64,000 nt of DNA from Caldilineaceae bacterium. Its GTDB lineage: Bacteria; Chloroflexota; Anaerolineae; Caldilineales; Caldilineaceae. How positions within the stretch are numbered: the first letter of the stretch is position 1; every line of letters starts with the position of its first letter. The stretch is from assembly GCA_026645575.1 (NCBI GenBank), contig JAPKMW010000016.1:78406-142405 (forward strand). The letters are read 5' to 3'. This document shows positions 26,898 through 35,499 of this stretch, piece after piece. The notes beneath the pieces are model-generated. The model did not search any database, was not told the DNA's origin, and was given only the letters and a program-made list of their open reading frames with translations. The position numbers and the translations under genes were made by a program.

Positions 26898-27925
26898 CTC
26901 TCCACCTGCGTCCGTTCCACTTGCCAAAAACATTGTGCCATAAAGGGTTTAAACCCCAGTTCGTGGTTGATCTTCAACATACCGGCATTAGAATCAGCGT
27001 TGTTGGTGCGCACGACAGTCACCTGCGGGCGTTCGCGTCGCACTTTGTCCAACATGGCCGCTTTGAGCCAACGCCCCAACCCCATCCCCCGATATTCAGG
27101 GAAGACGCCGGTGTCCCCCTGACCCAAAATCTGGGGGCGGTCCGGGTGCCAGAAGACAGTGGTAAAGCCGGCCAGCCGACCGGTGGCCTTTTCCCGTGCA
27201 TAGAGTGTCCACCGCTCTGTATTGGTGGCAAGCAAATTTTGATCCCACTCCTGTAACAGGGCCGGCGTCAAGGTAATATCCTCTATCTGCATCTCATCAC
27301 GCGGCGCGCTGTTCATCACGCTGTAGAGTTGGGCGATCTCCTCCAGTTGCGCGGCGGGGTACGGACCTGCCCAAAGCCCCAAGTGGAAACCGGTGGCGCG
27401 CTCCTGGGCGCGTTGTTGCCACCTGTCCAACAAGCTACGATCCAGATCGGCAAGCACCAATTGATTGGTATGGCCCTCAATCCCTTTGCGCGCGCCGATC
27501 CGTTCCATAAACTGAATCCCTGCCGGGATCCGATCAGTAGTGCCGGCTGCCAATAGAGTGCGATTGTTACGCCGGGCGATGTCAACAATATAGCCCAGTA
27601 ACTGTTTGCCCAAACTCTGGCGACGGTAGGCTGGATGCACTTCCAGATCGAATTGCAAGAGGTGTTGATTTGAGTCGGTGTCAAAGATCAAGCCGAAGCC
27701 TTTGCCCACAATCTCACCTGCCTCATTCCAGGCCAGCCACGGCTCGATCACAAAAGAGGTCGGCTTGCTCCGCCACCAGCGGATACATTCCTCGTCAGAG
27801 GTAACCGGATCATCGGGCAGACATTCGCGCCGGATCAGATTCTCAAAAGTGTTGAGCCGGCGAAATTCGTCGTCACTCGCCGTCTGGTAGGCAAAGGGAC
27901 GGATTGCAATAGGTGGGGTAGACAT
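26873..27925 (-). CDS. Double-GNAT acetyltransferase
   Basis: This 350-residue protein has two GNAT acetyl-CoA-binding domains in tandem. The first has its pyrophosphate loop at YRRQSLGKQLL and the second at YRGMGLGRWLK, each preceded by an acidic or hydrophobic beta-4 strand (FDLEVHP, GDTGVFP). This arrangement resembles mycothiol synthase and related tandem GNATs, though the acceptor cannot be predicted. An FMAQCFWQVE motif sits near the C-terminus, and a degenerate copy of it lies at 28543-28608. The ATG at 27925 follows an AAAGGAG ribosome site. Confidence 0.85.
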   Translation of the reverse strand: MSTPPIAIRPFAYQTASDDEFRRLNTFENLIRRECLPDDPVTSDEECIRWWRSKPTSFVIEPWLAWNEAGEIVGKGFGLIFDTDSNQHLLQFDLEVHPAYRRQSLGKQLLGYIVDIARRNNRTLLAAGTTDRIPAGIQFMERIGARKGIEGHTNQLVLADLDRSLLDRWQQRAQERATGFHLGLWAGPYPAAQLEEIAQLYSVMNSAPRDEMQIEDITLTPALLQEWDQNLLATNTERWTLYAREKATGRLAGFTTVFWHPDRPQILGQGDTGVFPEYRGMGLGRWLKAAMLDKVRRERPQVTVVRTNNADSNAGMLKINHELGFKPFMAQCFWQVERTQVESYLAKNAA

Positions 27926-27958
27926 CGTGATCTCCTTTGGTCACTCTAGCCGCAAGCA

Positions 27959-28456
27959 TCAAACAAAGACTTCAGCACACGGGATGTCGATATTCAGCGC
28001 CGGATCATGAATGACATCGGCAACTGTAAAGGTTTGCCATTTGGTCATGCTTGTATAGACATGAACGGTGCGGGTCGTCGGTTCGACCAGCCAACAGGAA
28101 ATAATTCCTAACGCGAAGTAAGCTCTAAACTTTTCTAGTAGAGAAGCGATAAACTGGCGTGGTGATAACACTTCTACCACTAATAGAGGCATTTCATCCA
28201 TTTTGAGAATGTCAAAGGGAATGCTTAAGTCACGCTTCGGGTAGATGCAGACATCGGGAATTAATTCGTCTTTCACGTTATAGCGTGTCTTATCCAGTGA
28301 ACTACTATCTAAACTTAACTCGATGGCAACCGAATAGTTGCCCAGTTGTTTAAAGACAAACGCTAAATTCGCCTGAACAGTCGAGTGGTTGTATGATCCC
28401 ATGTCCTCCACTTCCTCTTCTTCTTCTTCTTCGAGTAGTAAAGTCATTTCGCTCAT
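27959..28456 (-). CDS. Uma2-family PD-(D/E)XK nuclease-like protein (short form)
   Basis: This 165-residue protein has the Uma2 core (ELIPDVCIYP with the Asp; PLLVVEVLSP with the Glu; EKFRAYFALGIISCWLVEP with the Lys). It is shorter than the copy at 14075. The N-terminus carries a run of Glu residues encoded by a simple (TTC)5 tract on the plus strand (28418-28432), a possible length-variable but frame-preserving repeat. AAGGAA precedes the ATG. It lies between the double-GNAT gene and a degenerate GNAT fragment. Confidence 0.87.
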   Translation of the reverse strand: MSEMTLLLEEEEEEEVEDMGSYNHSTVQANLAFVFKQLGNYSVAIELSLDSSSLDKTRYNVKDELIPDVCIYPKRDLSIPFDILKMDEMPLLVVEVLSPRQFIASLLEKFRAYFALGIISCWLVEPTTRTVHVYTSMTKWQTFTVADVIHDPALNIDIPCAEVFV

Positions 28457-28542
28457 GATTGATTTCCTTTGCCCAAGCCTTACTCCATAGGGCCAATCTT
28501 ACAGTAACCCACACCTTGCCCCAAATACGTTTTCCGCTGTGC

Positions 28543-28608
28543 TCACTCCACCTGCCAGAAACACCCGGTCATCAAGAGGTTAAAGTCCAGTCCGCGGTCG
28601 CTCTTCAA
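28543..28608 (-). pseudogene. Relic of a GNAT C-terminus
   Basis: The minus strand reads LKSDRGLDFNLLMTGCFWQVE then stop. It aligns without gaps to the C-terminus of the double-GNAT protein (LK----L-F---M--CFWQVE), with 11 of 21 positions identical. No longer frame exists upstream, so this is a decayed fragment of a second copy. Confidence 0.6.
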
Positions 28609-28631
28609 TCAATGGGCAATTGTTACCGATG

Positions 28632-28850
28632 TTACCGAACCTTCTGGTAGCGATAACCGCCATTTTTGATAAAGGTTTGAAAGTAATAACCGTGCGATCC
28701 CATGCTCATCAAGCCGGTGTAGACATAGGCCGGCACGTCAAAGTATTGGTAGACCGAGCCGTCGTGAAATTCAATTTCCAGCGTCCCGGTGAAATGATCA
28801 TAGCCGACAGCCGCAAGGCTGGACGAGTTGACAGGCATGCGCACGAGCAT
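28632..28850 (-). CDS. KTSC-domain protein
   Basis: This 72-residue protein consists almost entirely of a KTSC domain: VNSSSLAAVGYD, LEIEFHDGSVYQYFDVP, VYTGLMS, SHGYYFQTFIK and a C-terminal YRYQKVR. KTSC is often fused to or near Lys-tRNA synthetase or phage-type proteins; its function is unclear. The ATG at 28850 was chosen because AGGAGG lies about 9 nt upstream. The longer open frame upstream runs only through a hairpin and is not credible. Confidence 0.8.
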   Translation of the reverse strand: MLVRMPVNSSSLAAVGYDHFTGTLEIEFHDGSVYQYFDVPAYVYTGLMSMGSHGYYFQTFIKNGGYRYQKVR

Positions 28851-28919
28851 AAACGCTTTCCTCCTGAATTTTCTGGCTTCTCCAGCAAAATCTTGCCCAA
28901 TCGATCTGGATCGGTTGAG

Positions 28920-28978
28920 CCGTCGTAAAGACTTTAGTCTTTGTCTGGGCAGTCGGAAGACTAAAGTCTTTACGACGG
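28920..28978. repeat. 22-bp perfect hairpin with AAGACTAAAGTCTTTAC core
   Basis: Perfect 22-nt arms (28920-28941 and 28957-28978) have their inner 17 nt identical to the hairpin at 32842-32896. It sits between the KTSC gene and the end of the mannonate dehydratase-like gene. Confidence 0.88.
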
Positions 28979-28981
28979 ACT

Positions 28982-30058
28982 TTACTCCTTCTCCAACATC
29001 GTCAACACCGCTCTCATCCAACCCAGCGTGTAGGCCATACCGGCGTGCCAGGCGGCGGCGCATTCGAGCAACGGCGTGTGATCGGGAATAAGGACACCGT
29101 CAAAGCCGTTGCGGTGCAGAATCCGCAGCACCTCGATCATATCGGTGTCGCCGTCATCAACAAACATCTCATGGTAGTTGGGGACTTTGCCTTGAACGTT
29201 GCGCAGATGGACATAGGCCAGTTTCCCGGCACGGCTGTAACGGTCCACCGTATCATAGACATCGGTATTCTGCATTTCCGAGATAGTGCCGACACAGAAC
29301 TCAATCGCACTGGCCGGGCTGGGCTTGAGATCCAGCACCTTCTGGAAGTGATCGCCCTGGTAGACCAGGCGACTCATGCCGCGTAGCTCCGGCAGCGGCG
29401 GATCATCGGGGTGGAAGGCAAGTTTGACGCCAACTTCTTCCGCCACCGGCAACATCTCTTCCAGAAAACCACCCAACCGTCGCCAAATTTCCGGTGCCGC
29501 CACCGGCGCCACAATATCGTTGGGATCAGCCGCATTGAAGCGGTCTACATCATAGACCATGTTCCAGACCATCCCACCCGGCATGGGCGGCGGGGTCGGG
29601 TTGTTAAAACCAACGGATTTGGCCCCGCCACGCGCATACGGCCCTTCATTGCGCCCCCAAACGCCAGCCAGCGTAAAACAGTAGCCCATGGTCGGAATGC
29701 CCAGACGGCCTAGGTTGCGGATAATCTCTTTCAGGTGGTTCATTTGCGCGTTGCGTTGCGGACCATCCAGCAGCACATCATACCAATGGGCGGGGGCGAA
29801 GTTTTCCAGCGCTTCCAGTTCCAACCCCTCTGCATTGACCATCGCCTTGAGGTCACGCAACCCCTCATACGTCCAGATCGGGTCGTCGGCTTCCGAAATA
29901 CCAAAGCCGGCGTTGGCATTGTCGGAGGTAATAATCTTGTCGCCACGAGTAAAGTGGCCGGGCAAGTGGGCGATAATATGGGTGCAGCCTGCCTGTTTGG
30001 CAAAGCGCAGATTTTCCGGTGTCAACAGCGCCCGGTAGAGGCCGAGGCCGAGTTTCAT
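28982..30058 (-). CDS. uxuA: Mannonate dehydratase-like (UxuA family) enzyme
   Basis: This 358-residue protein matches the UxuA family, which dehydrates D-mannonate to 2-keto-3-deoxygluconate in hexuronate breakdown. Family metal-site motifs are visible: LAFHPDDPPLP, AIEFCVGTISEM (Cys), YVHLRNV (His) and GVLIPDHTP (Asp, His), on a TIM-barrel scaffold. Length is close to the roughly 360-residue Bacillus type. The gene is followed on the same strand (upstream, 127 nt) by a sugar-type oxidoreductase, which fits uronate or sugar-acid metabolism, although no transporter or other uxu gene is present here. Confidence 0.8.
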   Translation of the reverse strand: MKLGLGLYRALLTPENLRFAKQAGCTHIIAHLPGHFTRGDKIITSDNANAGFGISEADDPIWTYEGLRDLKAMVNAEGLELEALENFAPAHWYDVLLDGPQRNAQMNHLKEIIRNLGRLGIPTMGYCFTLAGVWGRNEGPYARGGAKSVGFNNPTPPPMPGGMVWNMVYDVDRFNAADPNDIVAPVAAPEIWRRLGGFLEEMLPVAEEVGVKLAFHPDDPPLPELRGMSRLVYQGDHFQKVLDLKPSPASAIEFCVGTISEMQNTDVYDTVDRYSRAGKLAYVHLRNVQGKVPNYHEMFVDDGDTDMIEVLRILHRNGFDGVLIPDHTPLLECAAAWHAGMAYTLGWMRAVLTMLEKE

Positions 30059-30095
30059 AGAGTGGCTCCTTTTGTTTGGTGATTTTGGTATCGGG

Positions 30096-30186
30096 TATTG
30101 GGTATTGGGGATTAAATGATTGAATCTTTCCTGGATCTGTCAATTACCCAGCACCTAATACCCAATATCTACTATCTACTATCTAC
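30096..30186. repeat. TATTGGGTATT inverted repeat plus TATCTAC heptamer repeat
   Basis: An 11-bp inverted repeat (30096-30106 and 30157-30167) lies between two minus-strand genes. Three perfect tandem copies of TATCTAC (30166-30186) abut the stop codon of the upstream oxidoreductase gene. Confidence 0.7.
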
Positions 30187-31193
30187 TAACCTGATACTTC
30201 CAGTGGGAATTCTTCTGCTAATACCACTGGTCTGCTTTGCGCAATCGAACGCTTGAGCGCGGCTTCAAATTGCAGTTCTTGGAGACCGGCCAAGCCGGGG
30301 ACGGGGGGTGGGCTGCCGGTGCGCACAGTATCCAGGTAGGCATTGATCGCTTTGCCAAAGGAGGCGCGATATTGATCCCAGCGCGAGACGCTGCGGCTGA
30401 GGGCGTGAACCGTGTGACGTTCATTCGCGTAGTCAATGAGTTCGAGATCGCCGTCCAGATCGCGCATGGTGAGGCGGCCCCGTTCAAAGGCGACGGTTAA
30501 CTCGTAGAGCGGTAGCTTGAAATCGATGCTACAGGTGCCGATGATGGTGCCGGTGGCGCCATTTGCCATTTGCACGGCGGCGGTGACATCGCGCACATTC
30601 TCCGTGCCCATACAGGGGCGGGCAAAGGGCGCGGCCAGTGCCGTAATGGTCGCCGCCGGCCCCATGAAGGAGAGAACCAGATCGATGCAGTGGCTCCAAC
30701 AGGCATAGTGAACCAAGCCGGTAAAGTGAACCGGTTGGCCAAAATTGTGGGCAGCAATGAGTTCACGCGCCTTTTGGGTCTGCTCGAAAAAGCGGTAGTT
30801 GAAAACCATGGCTGTCTCAACCCCGGCAGCCGGCGCACGAGCCAGCAAATCACGGCCCTTGATAAAATCATCCTCCGTAACATCGGCCTGCCCTAGTTGG
30901 GCGACCAGCGGCTTTTCAAAGAAGAGGCGACGTGGTCGTAAGTCCAGCAATTCACTGGCGACGGCATACCGATCTGTTTCACGGGTCAGCACGAGCACCG
31001 TATCCGGCTCGTCGGCCAACAGATCGGGTAGCGACTGAGCAACACGCCCGCCAAATTGCTGGGCGACCGCTTCAGCTTTGTCGCGGCTGCGATTGTAGTA
31101 ACTGAGAGCAATGTCTTTGTGCTGCACCAGGTAGGGCAGATAGTTTTGCATCGCAACCTTGCCGGTGCCGACAATGGCGACTTTGAGCGTCAT
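30186..31193 (-). CDS. Gfo/Idh/MocA-family oxidoreductase
   Basis: This 335-residue protein has an N-terminal Rossmann nucleotide site (VAIVGTGKVAMQNYLP), the conserved EKP motif (FFEKPLV) carrying the catalytic lysine, and a C-terminal beta-sheet substrate domain with the typical YACWSHCIDLV segment (His-x3-Asp-like site). Family members oxidise sugars, inositols or amino sugars with NAD(P). The neighbour downstream is a mannonate dehydratase-like gene, suggesting a role in sugar-acid conversion. The substrate is not assignable. Confidence 0.87.
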   Translation of the reverse strand: MTLKVAIVGTGKVAMQNYLPYLVQHKDIALSYYNRSRDKAEAVAQQFGGRVAQSLPDLLADEPDTVLVLTRETDRYAVASELLDLRPRRLFFEKPLVAQLGQADVTEDDFIKGRDLLARAPAAGVETAMVFNYRFFEQTQKARELIAAHNFGQPVHFTGLVHYACWSHCIDLVLSFMGPAATITALAAPFARPCMGTENVRDVTAAVQMANGATGTIIGTCSIDFKLPLYELTVAFERGRLTMRDLDGDLELIDYANERHTVHALSRSVSRWDQYRASFGKAINAYLDTVRTGSPPPVPGLAGLQELQFEAALKRSIAQSRPVVLAEEFPLEVSG

Positions 31194-31543
31194 ACGGCTG
31201 ACTCCTTATACTAAATTGGTTAGACTCGTTCTGGTTGCGAAACCCATCAACGAACCGCAGAGGCGCAAAGCACGCAAAGGAGTTTCGCTGAGTACTTTGC
31301 GAACTTTGCGTCTCTGCAGTTGCTTTTCTGCTTTCGCCGATAAACGCAAGTTGGTGTTGTTGTATTGTATCATAAGCGCTCGACAACCCTTGCTTGTGTC
31401 TTCTTTCTATCCTTCTTTATATCTTAGCCTATCGCAGAATTCAAAATTTGCCGATAAGCTCAGGGCGACCTTGCCGCCAAACCGCCGGAGTGCGTTTTTT
31501 ATAGGTGTGATGTGGCGCGGCGTCGGCTGGGGAAAGGATGACC
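31194..31543. other. Divergent intergenic region with imperfect hairpin
   Basis: No gene is supported in these 350 bases between divergent genes. An imperfect inverted repeat (31254-31280 and 31294-31320) carries the CGCAGAGGCGCAAAG-type core also seen in variant form at 4318-4376 and 43366-43450. At 31449-31469 a degenerate GATAAGCTCAGGGCGACC resembles a widespread TTCGACAAGCTCAGGGCGA repeat. Confidence 0.6.
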
Positions 31544-32845
31544 ATGAATCGCTATCTGCTATTGCCATGTTGTCTGCTTGCTATGTTACTCTTCAGTGCC
31601 TGTGTAATTACGCCACTGGCGCCGAGTGAGACGCCAACACCTGAGACGCCATTACAACCAACCTTCACCCCCACCACTGCGGTGACAACCACCGCGCCTG
31701 TTACGGCAACGACGACGATTACTATTGCCGTGACACCCGCCCAGGCGCTGACGACAACAACCACACTAACCGATACCTCAGCAGGTGGAACAGAAAGCAC
31801 AGCGCCTGTCACCACTACAGCGCCGCTGACAGTGACGCCGATTCTAACGCCGACCGCCGTCGTGACCAATGCAACCACAACCGCCCCAGCAGCAGCAACT
31901 CCGGCGCCGGCTGGGCAAGGCGGCACGATTGCCACCATTCTGGCCGCTCGCCCCGACTTTGCGACGTTGAATGCGGCGGCGGTAGCGGTGCAATTAACGG
32001 CAACGCTCAATGGCGATACGCCCTATACCCTCTTTGCCCCCACCGAGGAAGCCTTTGCCGCACTGCCGGCAGGGACGCTTGATGCCCTACTTGCCAGCCC
32101 AAGTGCGCTGACCAGCGTTCTCCAGAATCATCTGTTGATTGAAGAAGTGGCGGCGGCGCGATTAACGCGTCTGGGCAGTGTGCTGACAACATTTGGACAA
32201 ACCTTGCCTGTCACCCTGACCGCCGCCGGTGTTACACAGATCGGTGACGCCACCATTGTTGAACCCAATATTGAAGCGACAAACGGCGTGATTCACGCCA
32301 TTGATACGGTCCTCGTCCCGGCCAATCTGACCATTCCGCCTATCACCGGAACCCCTAGCGCCAGTGCTGCCACCCAGGTTACCGCTACCCAGGCCGTAAC
32401 GACCGTACAAATCATCACCACCGTTGCCCCCACCGCTACCATTGCCGATGTTGTGCGCAACACCGAGGAGTTATCGGCATTGGAGACCGCACTGGGGGCA
32501 GCCGGTCTCTTACAGGCATTGCAGTTGCCCGGCGAATTGACCCTCTTTGCGCCCACCAACGCGGCCTTTGAAGCGCTACCTGCCGGCCAGTTACAGCCAT
32601 TGCTCAACAACACGGCGGCCATTGCCAATGTGCTGCAATACCATCTGGTCGCCGATACTGCCCTCGCCGCTGATCTCGTGCGGTTGGGGCGTGCACTCTC
32701 CACATCGGGGCAGCCCTTGCGGGTGATAGTGGCGGCGAATGGCGTTATTCAGGTGAATGAGGCACAAGTTGTTCAAACCGATATTGTCACCACCAATGGC
32801 GTCATCCATCTGATCGATGCGGTGCTGACGCCACCCGCACAGTAG
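31544..32845 (+). CDS. FAS1 (fasciclin) domain lipoprotein
   Basis: This 433-residue lipoprotein has a signal (LLLPCCLLAMLLFSAC) with a lipobox Cys near residue 18. A Thr/Pro/Ala-rich linker of about 110 residues follows, then two FAS1 domains at about 130-260 and 295-430. Each begins with TI--I or TI-DVV and has TLFAPT-EAF-ALPAG and a closing NG-IH-ID-VL motif. FAS1 domains mediate adhesion in bacteria and eukaryotes. An ATG also occurs at 31538; 31544 has the better-spaced GGAAAGGA. The stop codon lies inside the 5' arm of the following hairpin. Confidence 0.9.
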   Translation: MNRYLLLPCCLLAMLLFSACVITPLAPSETPTPETPLQPTFTPTTAVTTTAPVTATTTITIAVTPAQALTTTTTLTDTSAGGTESTAPVTTTAPLTVTPILTPTAVVTNATTTAPAAATPAPAGQGGTIATILAARPDFATLNAAAVAVQLTATLNGDTPYTLFAPTEEAFAALPAGTLDALLASPSALTSVLQNHLLIEEVAAARLTRLGSVLTTFGQTLPVTLTAAGVTQIGDATIVEPNIEATNGVIHAIDTVLVPANLTIPPITGTPSASAATQVTATQAVTTVQIITTVAPTATIADVVRNTEELSALETALGAAGLLQALQLPGELTLFAPTNAAFEALPAGQLQPLLNNTAAIANVLQYHLVADTALAADLVRLGRALSTSGQPLRVIVAANGVIQVNEAQVVQTDIVTTNGVIHLIDAVLTPPAQ

Positions 32846-32896
32846 TAAAGACTTTAGTCTTTTCCTGTCCTGTGCAAAGACTAAAGTCTTTACTAC
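32842..32896. repeat. 20-bp perfect hairpin, second copy of the AAGACTAAAGTCTTTAC element
   Basis: Perfect arms (32842-32861 and 32877-32896) share a 17-nt core with 28920-28978 but have different flanks and loop. The arm overlaps the FAS1 stop codon. Confidence 0.88.
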
Positions 32897-32949
32897 CTTC
32901 CTACCTGATTTGACAAAACACTAGCGTAAGTTAAGAAAGCACAACCATA

Positions 32950-34230
32950 ATGAATGGAATGGGGTATCACCCTGGAAATGTCACATGGCAACCGGTCGCC
33001 CGACTACAACAGCCAGCCGTTGCTATGCTCGCCTTTGGTACGGCTCTACCTGCCTATGGCGTAGCGCAAAGCGAGATTGGTGAGTGGATGGCCCAATCAC
33101 TCGGCAAGAAGTCAGCAACCAGCCGTTTGCTTCATAGTCTTCATGTCAACGCCGGCATCGACTGGCGCTACTCTTGCTGTCCCGACTATTTGTTGCCGCC
33201 AACGGAATCCCGCTTTGCGCCAGGACAACCGTTAGCAAATTCCCCGACCACGGCAGAACGGATGGCGATCTACACCAAAGAAGCGCCACCCCTCGGCACA
33301 GCCGCCGCCCAGCAGGCGTTGACCACCTATGCAGAAAAGCGGGATACCTCCATCGCAACGGTGCGTGACTCAATCACCCATCTGGTGGTGGTCAGTTGCA
33401 CCGGCTTCTTTGCCCCAGGTTTGGATTTTGTCATCGCCCGTGATCTTATGTTGGCGCCGACGGTGCAGCGCACCTTGATCGGCTTTATGGGTTGCTCGGC
33501 AGCCTTCAATGGCCTACGTTCTGCCCAACAGATTGTGCGCAGCGACCCACAGGCACGGGTGCTGGTGGTGAGCGTTGAATTGTGTTCGCTGCATACCCAG
33601 CCCAACCCCGGACGCGAACAACTGGCCGCCTATGCGCTCTTTGCCGATGGCGCGGCGGCCTGTCTCGTTGGCCAACCGGCGGCGGACGAAACCGATTTCT
33701 TTCAACTGGACGCCTTTCATACCAGCACCAAGCCGGACACGCAAACCGAGATGGTCTGGGCGATTGGTGATCACGGCTTTACGCTGCGTCTTTCGCCCCA
33801 AATCCCGCAACACCTGGCTGAAGTGGCGCCGGCGGCGCTACAAACGCTCTTTGCCAATGATCATCCCAACTTTTGGGCCATTCACCCCGGCGGGCGCGCC
33901 ATTGTCGATCGACTGGCGCACATCTTTGCCTTGGCCGACGACGATGTCGCCACCAGCCGCGCAATTTTACGGCGGTATGGCAATCTTTCCTCAGCGACCA
34001 TTCTCTTTGTGCTGGAGGAACTGGGGCGCACGCTGCAACAAGAAAGAAATACAAATGCCACTGAGCAACCAATGGCAGGGGTAGCGATGGCTTTTGGGCC
34101 TGGGCTGGTCATCGAAATGGCGCGGGTGACTTATATGCCGGTCGCCCAGCCGGCCTTGACAACTTCCCCACGAGCGGTGATGATGCCGCAGGCGCCCATC
34201 AGCAATGGCAAGGAGAGTATCTATGGCTAA
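32950..34230 (+). CDS. Type III polyketide synthase (chalcone/stilbene synthase superfamily)
   Basis: This 426-residue protein has the thiolase-fold triad of type III PKSs: Cys182 (GFMGCSAAFNG), His312 (AIHPGG) and Asn345 (YGNLSSAT). The His-Asn spacing of 33 equals that of plant chalcone synthase. These enzymes extend an acyl-CoA starter with malonyl-CoA and cyclise it to pyrones, resorcinols or related phenols. The next gene (FAD oxidoreductase) overlaps its end by 8 nt, and a convergent methyltransferase follows, a trio common in bacterial type III PKS loci. The starter unit cannot be predicted. Confidence 0.92.
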   Translation: MNGMGYHPGNVTWQPVARLQQPAVAMLAFGTALPAYGVAQSEIGEWMAQSLGKKSATSRLLHSLHVNAGIDWRYSCCPDYLLPPTESRFAPGQPLANSPTTAERMAIYTKEAPPLGTAAAQQALTTYAEKRDTSIATVRDSITHLVVVSCTGFFAPGLDFVIARDLMLAPTVQRTLIGFMGCSAAFNGLRSAQQIVRSDPQARVLVVSVELCSLHTQPNPGREQLAAYALFADGAAACLVGQPAADETDFFQLDAFHTSTKPDTQTEMVWAIGDHGFTLRLSPQIPQHLAEVAPAALQTLFANDHPNFWAIHPGGRAIVDRLAHIFALADDDVATSRAILRRYGNLSSATILFVLEELGRTLQQERNTNATEQPMAGVAMAFGPGLVIEMARVTYMPVAQPALTTSPRAVMMPQAPISNGKESIYG

Positions 34231-35446
34231 CCGCAACGGCGTGCGCGATGTGGTGGTGGTCGGCGCCGGGCCGGCTGGTAGTGCGGCGGCGGCGGCATTG
34301 GCGCAACGGGGGTGGGATGTTCTGCTGCTCGAACGAGATCACTTTCCCCGCCACAAGGTCTGTGGCGAATTTCTCTCCCCAGAAGCGCAGGGGACATTGC
34401 GGACGTTGCGTTTGCACAGCGCCGTCGCCGCCTTGACGCCGGTTGCCTTAACCCATGCCACAGTGACGACCCAATCTGGACAGACGGCTCGAATGCCGCT
34501 TCCCGGTCCGGCCTGGGGCGTCAGTCGCTTTGCCATGGACGAAGCGCTGGCAACCGCCGCCTGTGAACACGGTGTTGATCTCTGGAGCGGGATGTTGGTA
34601 AATTCTTTTACCAACATCGCCAACGAGTATGTCATCCAGTTGCAGACGCGAGCAACCACCGGGCAGGCGCCCCGCCACGGCATTGTCAAAAGCCGGGCGC
34701 TTATCATCGCCTGTGGCCGTCACAGTGCCAGTGCGCTGCCGCCCCATCCCACGCCCCACAATCGCCCACTGTCGGTGGGCATCAAAGGTCATTATGTTGA
34801 CGTTGCCATGCCGCCACAGGTTGAACTCTTCTTCTTCCCCGGCGGCTACGCCGGCATCAACCCGATTGAGGATGGGCGAGTCAACCTCTGTCTGCTGCTT
34901 TCGTATGAAGCGTTCCGCCGCACTGGTCAGTCAGTGGCAGGAACCTTGGCGGCCATTGCCGAATGGAATCCTGCGTTGGGGCGGCGGCTGGCTGGGGGGC
35001 GAGCATTGGCCGAAAGCATCTGCACCGTAGCCCCCGTAGACACCGGACGCCCTGCGGCGCCTTGGGCGGAAGTGTCTTGCCTGGGGGACACAGCCGTCAT
35101 GTTGCCGCCCCTCTGTGGTGATGGCATGGCAATGGCGCTCCGGTCGGCGGAACTCTGTGCGCCCCTGGCCGATGCCTTTTTGCGCGAAGAGCTTGCGTTG
35201 GCCGAGTGGGCGACGTACTACCAACAGACGTGGCAAAGCGAATTTAATCGGCGGGTGCGCACAGGTCGGTTTCTGCAACAGATGTTGGCCGTCCCCCTGC
35301 TGGCCGAAGCCATGATCGGATTGGGCCGTGTGGCGCCACCGCTCGCCTCTTATTTTGTCAAGGCAACCCGTGGCGCTTTTCCCAAAGCGGCATCCCCCAA
35401 CCTTCCCCTGGGATCACCAAAGCAGCAGCAAAACCAACCAGCGTAA
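34223..35446 (+). CDS. FAD-dependent oxidoreductase (geranylgeranyl reductase/halogenase-like group)
   Basis: This 407-residue flavoprotein has an N-terminal dinucleotide motif (VVVGAGPAGSAAAAALA) ending in an acidic LLLERD, and the P-x-x-K-x-CGE motif (FPRHKVCGEF) typical of the GGR/UbiH-like group. The second FAD motif appears as SCLGDTAVMLPPLCGDGM. It probably hydroxylates, halogenates or reduces the polyketide made by the preceding enzyme. ATG 34223 was chosen because AAGGAGAG lies 6-13 nt upstream, within the PKS 3' end; the overlap implies coupled translation. Confidence 0.88.
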   Translation: MANRNGVRDVVVVGAGPAGSAAAAALAQRGWDVLLLERDHFPRHKVCGEFLSPEAQGTLRTLRLHSAVAALTPVALTHATVTTQSGQTARMPLPGPAWGVSRFAMDEALATAACEHGVDLWSGMLVNSFTNIANEYVIQLQTRATTGQAPRHGIVKSRALIIACGRHSASALPPHPTPHNRPLSVGIKGHYVDVAMPPQVELFFFPGGYAGINPIEDGRVNLCLLLSYEAFRRTGQSVAGTLAAIAEWNPALGRRLAGGRALAESICTVAPVDTGRPAAPWAEVSCLGDTAVMLPPLCGDGMAMALRSAELCAPLADAFLREELALAEWATYYQQTWQSEFNRRVRTGRFLQQMLAVPLLAEAMIGLGRVAPPLASYFVKATRGAFPKAASPNLPLGSPKQQQNQPA

Positions 35447-35458
35447 ACGTACTATCCC

Positions 35459-35491
35459 AGAAGTTCGACTTCTCCGAGAAGTCGAACTTCT
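35459..35491. terminator. 33-nt palindromic bidirectional terminator
   Basis: Perfect 16-nt arms (AGAAGTTCGACTTCTC and complement) flank one central base between convergent stops at 35446 and 35500. Each arm is itself partly palindromic (GAAGTTCGACTTC). Confidence 0.8.
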
Positions 35492-35499
35492 CTGCCGGT

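Noticed and set aside
28851..29063. N-terminal extension of the KTSC protein through the hairpin
   Set aside because: The extension is Arg-rich, reads across a perfect inverted repeat, and a strong AGGAGG site precedes the internal ATG at 28850.
30096..30190. Possible CRISPR-like array
   Set aside because: The TATCTAC heptamers are contiguous, with no spacers, and there are no cas genes in the window.
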